64,000 nucleotides of DNA from CAG-1031 sp964391735. Lineage in GTDB: Bacteria > Bacteroidota > Bacteroidia > Bacteroidales > Muribaculaceae. How positions within the stretch are numbered: position 1 is the stretch's first letter; each line of letters begins with the position of its first letter. A program made the position numbers and the translations under genes. This document shows positions 1 through 7,954 of this stretch, piece by piece. Where the stretch lies: contig CAYMNF010000002.1 of assembly GCA_964391735.1 (NCBI GenBank), positions 1 to 64,000 of the forward strand. Reading direction: 5' to 3'. Below the pieces are notes generated by a model that searched no databases, was not told where the DNA came from, and saw only the letters and a list, made by a program, of their open reading frames with translations.

Positions 1-14
1 CCTTCCAAGGCAAC

Positions 15-56
15 AAATTAAGGAGTTAAGTTCCCGGGAACTTAACTCCTTAATTT
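15..56. terminator. Perfect 42-nt palindrome, terminator of the fuc operon
   Basis: The two 21-nt arms are exact reverse complements around a central CCCGGG, with A/T-rich outer ends that supply a U-run in both directions. It lies about 30 nt past the fucP stop codon, so it is best read as a bidirectional rho-independent terminator. What is left of it lies outside the window. Confidence 0.8.
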
Positions 57-86
57 TGATGTTATCTGAGGTTATCCCCCTTACTG

Positions 87-1409
87 TTATTTGGTGGGGT
101 ATTTTTGGCGACGGATTGTGTAGAAGCCGTAAGCCGTCACTACCATAAAGCATACTAAGGGTAAGACAAATGACAGATTGACGGCGGGCATTGCACCAAC
201 AGTTTTCAGGTCAATTATCATACCTTGCAGCGGGGGCATCAAGGCGCCTCCAACTATTGCCATTACAAGGAAAGCGGCACCCAAGGATGTATCCCGTTCA
301 TGGACATTGACAAGCGCGATGCCATAAATGCTCGGGAACATTATTGACATGAAGGCACTGACGGCAACCAGAGAAATCAGTCCGGCCATCCCAACGAGCA
401 CTATCGCGCCAAATGTGGCAATGGCTGCACAGAGGCCGAAAATTGCCAAAAGCAGACTCGCACGTATGTACCGCATCAGATAGGTACCGATAAAGCGGAA
501 GGACAGAAACAGCACCATGGCAAGAATGTTGTAATTCTGTGCGGTAGCCTTTGTTATCCCCAGGTTATCAGCATATTGGATTATGAATGTCCAAACCATT
601 ATCTGGGCTGCGACATAGAAGACCTGTGTTATCACCCCAAAACAATAGGATTTGTTGTCCCACAGCCGCCGCAGGGTTTCACCTGTTGAGACACGCTTGC
701 CGTGATTGTCGGTGCGAGGCATACGCGTTAGGGCAAATATTATGAACATTACCAACACCACAAGGCCAATAATGACGTATGGGTCACGAATCACCGCCAG
801 ATCATGAAGCCGAATATCAGCTTTTTCTGCCGTGCTCAAAGTGGGGAATATAATGTTACCGGCAGCATCACGGGTGTCGCTGATAAGGTTAGGAAGCACA
901 ACAAGTGAGGCAACTGCCATGCCTGACAGGGAGCCTATGGGGTTGAATGATTGTGCAAAGTTGAGACGGCGGGTTGAACTCTCTTTGCTTCCCAACGACA
1001 AGATATAGGGATTGGCAGTAGTCTCAAGAAATGCCAACCCGAATGTGAGGATGTACAACGAGATGCAAAAGAAAGAGAATTGCTGAAAGGAGGCAGCAGG
1101 GATAAAAAGGAATGCGCCGACCGCATAGAGCCCAAGCCCGATAAGGATGCCGGTCTTGTAGCTGTACCGGCGTATGAACAGGGCCGCCGGGACAGCCATG
1201 GTTGCATATCCGCCATAGAAAGCGAACTGCACCATTGATGCCTTTGCGGCAGAAATCTCCATAACGGTCTGGAAAGCCGCAACCATGGGATTGGTTATGT
1301 CATTGGCAAATCCCCAAAGGGCAAACAGAGCCGTCACCAGAATAAACGGTACAAGATATTTGCGGGGGACAAGCGCGTTCCCTTTTGTTGAGTTTGTGTT
1401 ATTTCCCAT
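87..1409 (-). CDS. fucP: L-fucose:H+ symporter (MFS permease)
   Basis: The 440-residue product is a polytopic inner-membrane protein with about 12 hydrophobic segments, and its early segments (residues 18-110) contain the FALWGFANDITNP region characteristic of FucP-type MFS sugar/proton symporters. It would import L-fucose released from host mucin glycans. It is the last gene of a four-gene leftward operon: its ATG lies 8 nt after the fucK stop codon, and a perfect palindromic terminator follows. FucP relatives can carry other deoxysugars or hexoses, but fucI, fucA and fucK beside it make fucose the natural substrate. Confidence 0.93.
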   Translation of the reverse strand: MGNNTNSTKGNALVPRKYLVPFILVTALFALWGFANDITNPMVAAFQTVMEISAAKASMVQFAFYGGYATMAVPAALFIRRYSYKTGILIGLGLYAVGAFLFIPAASFQQFSFFCISLYILTFGLAFLETTANPYILSLGSKESSTRRLNFAQSFNPIGSLSGMAVASLVVLPNLISDTRDAAGNIIFPTLSTAEKADIRLHDLAVIRDPYVIIGLVVLVMFIIFALTRMPRTDNHGKRVSTGETLRRLWDNKSYCFGVITQVFYVAAQIMVWTFIIQYADNLGITKATAQNYNILAMVLFLSFRFIGTYLMRYIRASLLLAIFGLCAAIATFGAIVLVGMAGLISLVAVSAFMSIMFPSIYGIALVNVHERDTSLGAAFLVMAIVGGALMPPLQGMIIDLKTVGAMPAVNLSFVLPLVCFMVVTAYGFYTIRRQKYPTK

Positions 1410-1417
1410 ATTTGGTA

Positions 1418-2806
1418 TCAGATTATTCGGGTTATCTCCTCAGGGGATTTGATGGCCCCGGCAGTGACGGCCTGCAGCAGAATATTTCCGGCTGCGGTTG
1501 CCTCAACCGGTCCGGTAATAACCTCAAGTCCGGTAGCCTCGGCCGTCAAGCGATTAAGCAGTGTATTTTGGGAGCCCCCGCCCAAGATGCGTAATCTTTT
1601 CACCGGCTCAGGTATCAATCGGTTGAGCGAATCAATACCCTTTTTATAGCGCGCCGCCAGGGACTTCAACACACATAGGACATATTGCCCCTGCGTACGG
1701 GGTTGCTCAATCCCTTTGTCGCGGCAATACTCGTTTATGGCCGCAAGCATGGAGGCGGGAGAATGAAAACGCGGGTCATCAACATCAATCAGGGCCTCGG
1801 TCTCACACTCCTCGGCGAGCTGTATCAGGGTCGGATAATCTGTAGGAAGTCCCTCATTTTCCCATTCACCGACAAGTTGCTGAAGTATCCACATACCTGT
1901 GATGTTCTGGAGGAATCGGATTGTGCCCCCTACTCCACCCTCGTTTGAGTATCCGCCCAACCGAGCCTCCTCGGTCAACACCGGGTTGTCAAGCGCAACC
2001 CCAAGCAGTGACCAGGTGCCTGAACATAGGTAAGCCGTATGTGTCGCGCCATCGGCAGTAGCGGCATATACGGCACTGGCGGTGTCATGGGAGCCCACGG
2101 CAACCACGGGCACATCATAGTCAATACCAATGCGCTCCTTGACCTCGTCAGTCAAATAGCCACGCACCGTGCCCGGCATAATGATTTCACCGAACCACCG
2201 CTCAGGGAGTCCCAACCTCTTTATCAGTTCAAAGTTCCATGAACGGGAGAGGGCATCAATCAGCCCGGATGTTGATGCAATTGTATATTCATTGTTGGCA
2301 CTTCCCGTAAGAAAGTAGCTGAAAAGGTCGGGGGTGAAAAGCAGCCTATTGGCCGACTTGACAAGTTGTGGGTCGGAAAGTGTCAGATCCTTAAGCCGGA
2401 AAACCGTGTTAATATCCATAATCTGAATCCCGGCCTCTGCGAAGTGTCGCTGAGGGGTTTCTTCACCGACAAAGAAGCGGCTGACGCTGCCGCTTACGGC
2501 ATTATCACGATAACACTGCGGAAACCGGATAAGCTGTCCTTGTTCATCAATAAGGCCAAAGTCCACTCCCCAGGTGTCAACGGCCACACTTTCAATATGA
2601 TAACCGTCCTTGACAGCCTTCCTTAGGCCCTTAAGCATCTCATCATATAGGGCCGGGAAGTTCCAACACAGTCTGCCGTTCTGAAGGACAGGTTTGTTTT
2701 CAAAACGGTGCACCTCATCAAGCCTCAGCTCTGAGCCTACCACTGTTCCGGCGACGACCCTGCCGCTTCCGCCACCGAAATCAACCGCGAAGAATGCTTT
2801 TTTCAT
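1418..2806 (-). CDS. fucK: L-fuculokinase (rhamnulokinase-like FGGY kinase)
   Basis: This 462-residue protein belongs to the FGGY carbohydrate kinase family. The N-terminal ATPase strand (AVDFGGGSGR, residues 8-17) and the sugar-site segment AVDTWGVDFGLID (around residues 75-87) are visible, as is the C-terminal ILGGGSQNTLLNRL adenosine loop. By sequence it resembles RhaB more than enterobacterial FucK. Its place between fucA and fucP argues for phosphorylation of L-fuculose to L-fuculose 1-phosphate. Its start codon overlaps the fucA stop by four bases, indicating translational coupling. A rhamnulokinase activity cannot be excluded from sequence alone. Confidence 0.85.
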   Translation of the reverse strand: MKKAFFAVDFGGGSGRVVAGTVVGSELRLDEVHRFENKPVLQNGRLCWNFPALYDEMLKGLRKAVKDGYHIESVAVDTWGVDFGLIDEQGQLIRFPQCYRDNAVSGSVSRFFVGEETPQRHFAEAGIQIMDINTVFRLKDLTLSDPQLVKSANRLLFTPDLFSYFLTGSANNEYTIASTSGLIDALSRSWNFELIKRLGLPERWFGEIIMPGTVRGYLTDEVKERIGIDYDVPVVAVGSHDTASAVYAATADGATHTAYLCSGTWSLLGVALDNPVLTEEARLGGYSNEGGVGGTIRFLQNITGMWILQQLVGEWENEGLPTDYPTLIQLAEECETEALIDVDDPRFHSPASMLAAINEYCRDKGIEQPRTQGQYVLCVLKSLAARYKKGIDSLNRLIPEPVKRLRILGGGSQNTLLNRLTAEATGLEVITGPVEATAAGNILLQAVTAGAIKSPEEITRII

Positions 2807-3447
2807 TTGTGACCTTTCCCAAGAAAATACTCCTCAAGGTCATCGATCTCAGCTGCTGTAAGTGGATTGACGTTTGTCCCGTTAAGGACAGCAATGCGGC
2901 AACCCATCTCAAAGAACATGGCCCGCTCAAAAGCTTGATCAAAACCAGAGCCACAAACCACCTGTCCGTGCTTCAACAACATAGCCGAGTTATGGTCTGT
3001 CAGCGCATCCACAACATGCTTAGCCAACTCAGGCGAGCCGGGACGGAAATACGGAATCACGGGTATTTCGGCCCCTACATGCAAAGCCATCTCAGCTGTG
3101 AAGTTCAGGTCTGCGGGGCGTTTCTGCATACAGCACACAGCCGTTGCATATGGGCTCTGGAAGTGCAGAACCACATTAACATCAGTGCGTTTACGCATCA
3201 CGCCCAAGTGGAACACACTCTCCATTGAGGGTTTTACACCGTTAAGGACCTCGCCGGTAGAGAAGCGGCAAACAGAGACACGGTCGGGGGTCAGCTCGGG
3301 GAGCCACGACCCGGTCCCTGAGAGTAACACCTCGTCACAATCGGGTAAGCGCCATGAAAGGTTGCCTGAGCTGCAAACCGTCAACCCGGCATCGCCCACG
3401 CGGCGGGCTTGTCTGACAAATTCTTCAATCTGAGCAATTTTTGCCAT
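2803..3447 (-). CDS. fucA: L-fuculose-1-phosphate aldolase (class II)
   Basis: The 214-residue product has the class II aldolase/adducin fold and should cleave L-fuculose 1-phosphate to dihydroxyacetone phosphate and L-lactaldehyde. The catalytic Glu (PSMES) and the zinc-ligand regions VVLHFQS and LLKHGQVV are recognisable. E. coli FucA has a His-x-His pair at the first ligand site; here the second His is Gln (HFQ). From memory, Bacteroides homologues share this, so it may be a lineage trait rather than a defect. The gene overlaps fucK by four bases and follows fucI after a gap that holds a hairpin. Confidence 0.88.
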   Translation of the reverse strand: MAKIAQIEEFVRQARRVGDAGLTVCSSGNLSWRLPDCDEVLLSGTGSWLPELTPDRVSVCRFSTGEVLNGVKPSMESVFHLGVMRKRTDVNVVLHFQSPYATAVCCMQKRPADLNFTAEMALHVGAEIPVIPYFRPGSPELAKHVVDALTDHNSAMLLKHGQVVCGSGFDQAFERAMFFEMGCRIAVLNGTNVNPLTAAEIDDLEEYFLGKGHK

Positions 3448-3464
3448 GAGAATATCCTATGGAT

Positions 3465-3504
3465 GCCCGTGGAGCATTTCCTTGAAGGGAGACACTCCAC
3501 GGGC
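3465..3504 (-). promoter_or_regulatory. Intercistronic hairpin between fucI and fucA
   Basis: Ten-base arms (GCCCGTGGAG at 3465-3474 and its exact complement at 3495-3504) enclose a 20-nt loop that can itself pair weakly. No U-run follows, so it is unlikely to be a full terminator. It more likely adjusts mRNA stability or the fucI to fucA expression ratio (inference). Confidence 0.55.
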
Positions 3505-3523
3505 AATATTATACCTGAGTGAA

Positions 3524-5299
3524 TTATTTATAAATAGGGCCGTAGTTTTTGCATGCGCGATAGTCTGAGCCCTCCTTGTCCATGCCGAAAGCATTCCAGG
3601 CTGACGGGCGGAAGAGGTCATCATCGTCGATATTATGCATACAAACGGGGATACGCAGCATGGAGGCCAGGGTGATAAGGTCCTTGCCGATGTGTCCGTG
3701 TGAGATTGCGCCATGATTGGCACCCCAACAGTTCATCACTGAGTAGACATCCTTGAAGCAGGGTCTGTCACAAAGGCGGGGTACAAACCAAGTTGTTGGC
3801 CAGGTGGGGTCGGTGCGCTTGTCAAGTATAGCGTTGATTTCCGGGTCAATATCCACGGTCCAACCCTCGGCTATCTGCAGCACGGGACCAAGACCCTTAA
3901 CCAGGTTGAGACGAGACATGGTGACAGGCATTCCACCCTTTGTCAGGAAGTTTGATGAGAAACCGCCGCCACGGAAGTAGTCCCTGTCAGCGGGATACCA
4001 AGTTGTGGCAGCCAGACAAGCCTCGGCATCCTTCTGGGTCATCTCCCATGAAGGTTTCATGCAGGGTTCTCCCTTTTCATCGACACTTGCGCCCGTGGCA
4101 TCCAGAGTGGTAGCGCCAGAGTTGATGAGGTGGATAATACCGCCGGCAGCTCGGCCTGTGAGCTCTTTCCCGGTGACGCGTTTAACAGCCTCGGGGCTCC
4201 AGTAAGTCCTGACATCAGAGAACATCTGACCGCAACCGGTCAAAAGATGCCCGAAGAGCATCGCCACGCCGTTGCAAGCATCGTTCTCGGTGGCGAGGAC
4301 AAAGGCCTCACGTATGCCGTTCCAGTCAAATGAGGTATTCAACAGCGCCTCGGTAAAGTCGCCGTTGGGTTTCCAGTCAGTCCACTGGCGTTGTCCCTGG
4401 AACCCGGCAGCTATGGCGTTATGCCCTAATGCCTCCTCCTTGAAACCCATTTCAAGCAAGCGGGGATTACCCTGCATCAGATCACGCACAATAAGAGTCA
4501 TCTTGACGATAAACTCCCAGTCATTGTCCTTCTCCTGACGGGTTTTACGTTTTTCGGGACGGTTCTTGAAGTCGTCACCCTCATTTACTTTGCAATACTT
4601 TTCGGTCCAAGCCATGGCCTTGGCATATTCGTCATGGTCATAGATACCCTCATCCATGCGCCTGAGGATTTCGGTCTCGTCGACACTCTCGTTGCGCATA
4701 CCCAAGTATTCCTGGAAGAATTCGGGGCTGACGATTGACCCGGCAATACCCATGCACATGCTGCCGATTGACAGGTAGCTCATTCCGCGCATGCATGCCA
4801 CAGCGACAGCGCCACGGGCAAACCTCAACAGCTTCTCGGCGACATCAGCGGGAATGGAATTGTCATCAAGGTCCTGAACGTTATGGCCATAGATGCCGAA
4901 AGCCGGCAGCCCCTTCTGTGCATGTGCAGCCAAAACTGCGGCAAGATACACAGCGCCGGGGCGCTCAGTGCCGTTGAAGCCCCAAACGGCCTTGGGCCAA
5001 TAGGGATTCATATCCATTGTCTCGGAGCCGTAGCACCAGCATGATGTAACGGAGATGGTTGCACCCACACCCTCGCGCTCAAATTTTTCGGCAGCGGCAG
5101 CAGCTTCTGCAACGCGACCGATTGTGCCGTCGGCAATTACGCACTGAACGGCAGTGCCGTCGGGGTAACGCAGATTTGAGGTGATTAGCTCAGCAACAGC
5201 TTTGGCTAAGGCCATGGTCTTTTCTTCGAGAGACTCTCGCACACCACCCTGCCGACCGTCAATCGTCGGGCGTATTCCAATTTTGGGATAATTCTTCAT
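3524..5299 (-). CDS. fucI: L-fucose isomerase
   Basis: The 591-residue protein matches the length of characterised FucI hexamers and converts L-fucose to L-fuculose with Mn2+. The three metal-binding regions are present: Glu in LATENDACNG, Asp in FSDVRTYWSP, and His in ISHGHIG near the C-terminus. It is the first gene of the fucI-fucA-fucK-fucP operon and starts about 60 nt downstream of a Bacteroidetes -7 box. The GntR-type regulator fucR that precedes this operon in Bacteroides is not adjacent here. The gene on the other side is a divergent cstA. Confidence 0.95.
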   Translation of the reverse strand: MKNYPKIGIRPTIDGRQGGVRESLEEKTMALAKAVAELITSNLRYPDGTAVQCVIADGTIGRVAEAAAAAEKFEREGVGATISVTSCWCYGSETMDMNPYWPKAVWGFNGTERPGAVYLAAVLAAHAQKGLPAFGIYGHNVQDLDDNSIPADVAEKLLRFARGAVAVACMRGMSYLSIGSMCMGIAGSIVSPEFFQEYLGMRNESVDETEILRRMDEGIYDHDEYAKAMAWTEKYCKVNEGDDFKNRPEKRKTRQEKDNDWEFIVKMTLIVRDLMQGNPRLLEMGFKEEALGHNAIAAGFQGQRQWTDWKPNGDFTEALLNTSFDWNGIREAFVLATENDACNGVAMLFGHLLTGCGQMFSDVRTYWSPEAVKRVTGKELTGRAAGGIIHLINSGATTLDATGASVDEKGEPCMKPSWEMTQKDAEACLAATTWYPADRDYFRGGGFSSNFLTKGGMPVTMSRLNLVKGLGPVLQIAEGWTVDIDPEINAILDKRTDPTWPTTWFVPRLCDRPCFKDVYSVMNCWGANHGAISHGHIGKDLITLASMLRIPVCMHNIDDDDLFRPSAWNAFGMDKEGSDYRACKNYGPIYK

Positions 5300-5359
5300 G
5301 GTATTTGGTTAAATGTTTCTTCTTGGTTATTGAGAAGGGTGAAAAAGGGTTACTTTCTG

Positions 5360-5367
5360 CAAAGTTA
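5360..5367 (-). promoter_or_regulatory. Predicted fuc operon promoter, -7 box
   Basis: Read on the minus strand this is TAACTTTG, an exact match to the Bacteroidetes -7 consensus TAnnTTTG. It lies about 60 nt upstream of the fucI start codon. No convincing TTTG -33 element is seen, which would fit an activator-dependent, inducible promoter. Confidence 0.6.
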
Positions 5368-5422
5368 ATAAATTATATGATTCGCGATTTTATAAAAGTG
5401 CTTCGGTTTATGGAAAAATGAT

Positions 5423-5430
5423 TAGTTTTG
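5423..5430 (+). promoter_or_regulatory. Predicted cstA promoter, -7 box
   Basis: TAGTTTTG matches TAnnTTTG and ends 37 nt before the cstA start. The -33 element is unclear. The 168-nt gap between fucI and cstA therefore appears to hold two back-to-back promoters and nothing else recognisable. Confidence 0.55.
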
Positions 5431-5467
5431 TAGAGAAAATATTTAACCATAAGCTAATACCCATTCG

Positions 5468-6940
5468 ATGATATCATTTACAATAGCTCTTGTGCTGCTT
5501 ATAGCGGGCTACCTGGTGTACGGCCTTTTTGTGACCAAGGTATTCGGCCAGGACCCCAAACGCCCCACCCCGGTTCAAACTCTTGCCGACGGTGTAGACT
5601 TTGTTGAGCTCCCCACGTGGAAAATCTTCCTGATACAATTTCTGAACATAGCGGGCCTGGGCCCGATTTTCGGTGCCATAATGGGTGTAATGTATGGGCC
5701 CGCGGCTTTCTTATGGATAGTTTTGGGGAGTATCTTTGCCGGGGGTGTGCATGATTATCTCTCGGGGATGCTGTCTCTGCGTAACAAAGGTGCCTCGCTC
5801 CCTGAAATAGTGGGTAGCCAGCTCGGCAATGGGCTCAAAAACACCATGCGCGTTTTTGCACTGTTGCTCTTGGTGTTGGTGGGAGCGGTATTCGTATATA
5901 ACCCGGCTGATCTTTTGGCGATGCTGACCCCGGCTCACCTTAACCGCACGTTTTGGATTGTGGTGATTTTCAGCTATTATGTTTTGGCGACGATGCTACC
6001 TATCGACAAGTTGATAGGGAAACTCTATCCCATATTCGGCTTCGCGCTGCTGTTCATGGCAGCCGGAATCCTTGTGGCTCTCTATGTCCATTGGGGGCAG
6101 ATGCCTGAGATTTGGTCAGAGTTTTATAATCACAAGGCTGACCCGGAGGCAAATCCCATCTTCCCGATGATGTTTGTGTCAATAGCATGCGGAGCTATCT
6201 CAGGTTTCCATGCCACACAAAGCCCGCTGATGGCCCGTTGCCTGAAGAATGAAAAATACGGACGTCCGGTCTTCTACGGAGCGATGATAACCGAGGGTGT
6301 TGTCGCGCTGATTTGGGCGGCAGCAGCGATAGCTTTTACCGGCGGTTATGACGGTCTGCAAAGTTTTTTGGGTGACGGCTCTCCCTCAATATTAGTGAAC
6401 GACGTCTCAAAAGGGTGGCTCGGCACCGCCGGTGGCATATTGGCAATTTTGGGTGTTGTTGCGGCGCCTATCACTTCAGGCGACACGGCCTTGCGTTCGG
6501 CTCGCCTTATCGCCTCAGACTTCATGGGGGTGCGCCAACAAAAAATACTGAGCCGACTGATGATTTCAGCCCCTATTTTTCTTCTTTGCTTCTTTGTGAT
6601 GCTTATGCCGTATGATGTTCTGTGGCGTTACTTTGCTTGGAGCAATCAAGTATTGGCAGTGTTTGCACTCTGGACTGCTGCTGTTTGGCTTGGAAGGCAC
6701 CGCAAGGCCTACATCATTGCCCTGATACCGGCACTGTTTATGACCTCAGTTACGGTTACTTACATTTTCTTCGCGCCTGAGGGTTTTAATCTTGTCTTCG
6801 AGCCTTTGTTCGGATTCACAATGGATTACCCGGCAGCCGTTGCAATGGGCATAGGTGTTTCAACGCTTTTCCTTGTTCTTTTTGCCCGGTTCATGAAGGC
6901 TTCCCGACAATTGCCGAACATTGACCTTGAGACGGCATAA
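5468..6940 (+). CDS. cstA: CstA-family carbon starvation transporter
   Basis: This 490-residue, highly hydrophobic protein belongs to the CstA family (peptide/pyruvate-type transporters). The family's N-terminal segment around residues 45-95 (FLIQFLNIAGLGPIFGAIMG, then the GGVHDYLSG motif) is clear, and there are more than ten membrane-spanning segments. It is shorter than the roughly 700-residue E. coli CstA, as is usual for the Bacteroidetes form. It is a single-gene unit, convergent with the GH43-like gene 15 nt downstream. The substrate cannot be told from sequence. Confidence 0.85.
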   Translation: MISFTIALVLLIAGYLVYGLFVTKVFGQDPKRPTPVQTLADGVDFVELPTWKIFLIQFLNIAGLGPIFGAIMGVMYGPAAFLWIVLGSIFAGGVHDYLSGMLSLRNKGASLPEIVGSQLGNGLKNTMRVFALLLLVLVGAVFVYNPADLLAMLTPAHLNRTFWIVVIFSYYVLATMLPIDKLIGKLYPIFGFALLFMAAGILVALYVHWGQMPEIWSEFYNHKADPEANPIFPMMFVSIACGAISGFHATQSPLMARCLKNEKYGRPVFYGAMITEGVVALIWAAAAIAFTGGYDGLQSFLGDGSPSILVNDVSKGWLGTAGGILAILGVVAAPITSGDTALRSARLIASDFMGVRQQKILSRLMISAPIFLLCFFVMLMPYDVLWRYFAWSNQVLAVFALWTAAVWLGRHRKAYIIALIPALFMTSVTVTYIFFAPEGFNLVFEPLFGFTMDYPAAVAMGIGVSTLFLVLFARFMKASRQLPNIDLETA

Positions 6941-6955
6941 TAAGCCGGGACTTCC

Positions 6956-7954
6956 TTATTTGTATCGGGCTCTGAGTCTTTCCCATTCCTCCCGGGTAAT
7001 GGGCAGGACGGTTCCGTGCCGGGGATTGAAGTCCTTAATAAACTCCCCGGGGGTGCTGAAGTGCATCAGGTCGTTGCTGCGCAGATACTCATACCCGCCA
7101 TCGTGGTACACGTCATACATCAATACGTATCCTGTGCCATCGTTCAGTTTGAATATGCCTGAACCCTCAACGGCCGGAGACCCCTCATACGGGTCGACAT
7201 AAGCGTCAACCTCAGTCCAAGGACCGGACAAGGAGGTAGAAAGTGCCTGGCGGATACCGTTTTTGAGTCCGTTTTCAGTTGAGCCTTTGTAGAATAAATG
7301 GTATTGTCCTTCTTTGAGAATGATATCACTGTCAATGCAGCCCTCAGGGGTGCTGAACAACAGCTCAGGCTCAGAGATAAAACCTGTAAAATCATCATTG
7401 GCGTAGGCGCGATATGTCTGCAAACGTTCATCGTCACCGGCGCGCCGCAGCGAGAAATAAACCATATAACTCTGCCTTTCAGGATCATAGATAGTCTGCG
7501 GGGCCCAGACCCAATAAGCGTCGGCAAAATGTTCGGGAAACGCTTTGCTGAGGTTAATGACGCTTGAACTCCAGTTTATCAAGTCACGCGACCGCATCAT
7601 CACTATACCCGGGTTGGGCGCATTCCATCCATCACGCGCGGTATTCATATCGGTTGCAACCATAAGGAACTCCTCGCCGTTCTCAGCCCTCAGTATGTGC
7701 GGGTCACGCACTCCACCCGTGTCGCTGATGGTATCGGAGTCAATAACCGGTTGATTGCCGTTTAATGCCCTCCACCGTACTGCGTCCTCGCTTAGTGCAT
7801 AACGGATATGCTCCTGACGACCGGAATCTCCGGTACCCTCAAAGTACACAAAAAGATAGCCTGACATGTCCTCCGCTAAAACCTTTTCCCCACTTAGGAA
7901 ACAGGTTATTAAACAGAGATAGGTACAGAAACACCGCATAAAGGATGGTATCAC
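6956..7954 (-). CDS. Secreted GH43-like five-bladed beta-propeller glycosidase
   Basis: The product resembles family 43 glycoside hydrolases (arabinofuranosidase/xylosidase-type). An N-terminal secretion signal is followed by repeated blade sequences. Candidate catalytic carboxylates are the Asp in GGVRDPHIL, the Asp in CIDSDII and the Glu in VEGSGIF. Its GTG start at 7954 overlaps the sprA stop codon by four bases; an in-frame ATG at 7939 gives a cleaner signal peptide and may be the true start. Coupling to sprA is odd for a glycosidase. I see no T9SS C-terminal domain in it, so it may use Sec alone. Substrate unknown. Confidence 0.72.
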   Translation of the reverse strand: MIPSFMRCFCTYLCLITCFLSGEKVLAEDMSGYLFVYFEGTGDSGRQEHIRYALSEDAVRWRALNGNQPVIDSDTISDTGGVRDPHILRAENGEEFLMVATDMNTARDGWNAPNPGIVMMRSRDLINWSSSVINLSKAFPEHFADAYWVWAPQTIYDPERQSYMVYFSLRRAGDDERLQTYRAYANDDFTGFISEPELLFSTPEGCIDSDIILKEGQYHLFYKGSTENGLKNGIRQALSTSLSGPWTEVDAYVDPYEGSPAVEGSGIFKLNDGTGYVLMYDVYHDGGYEYLRSNDLMHFSTPGEFIKDFNPRHGTVLPITREEWERLRARYK

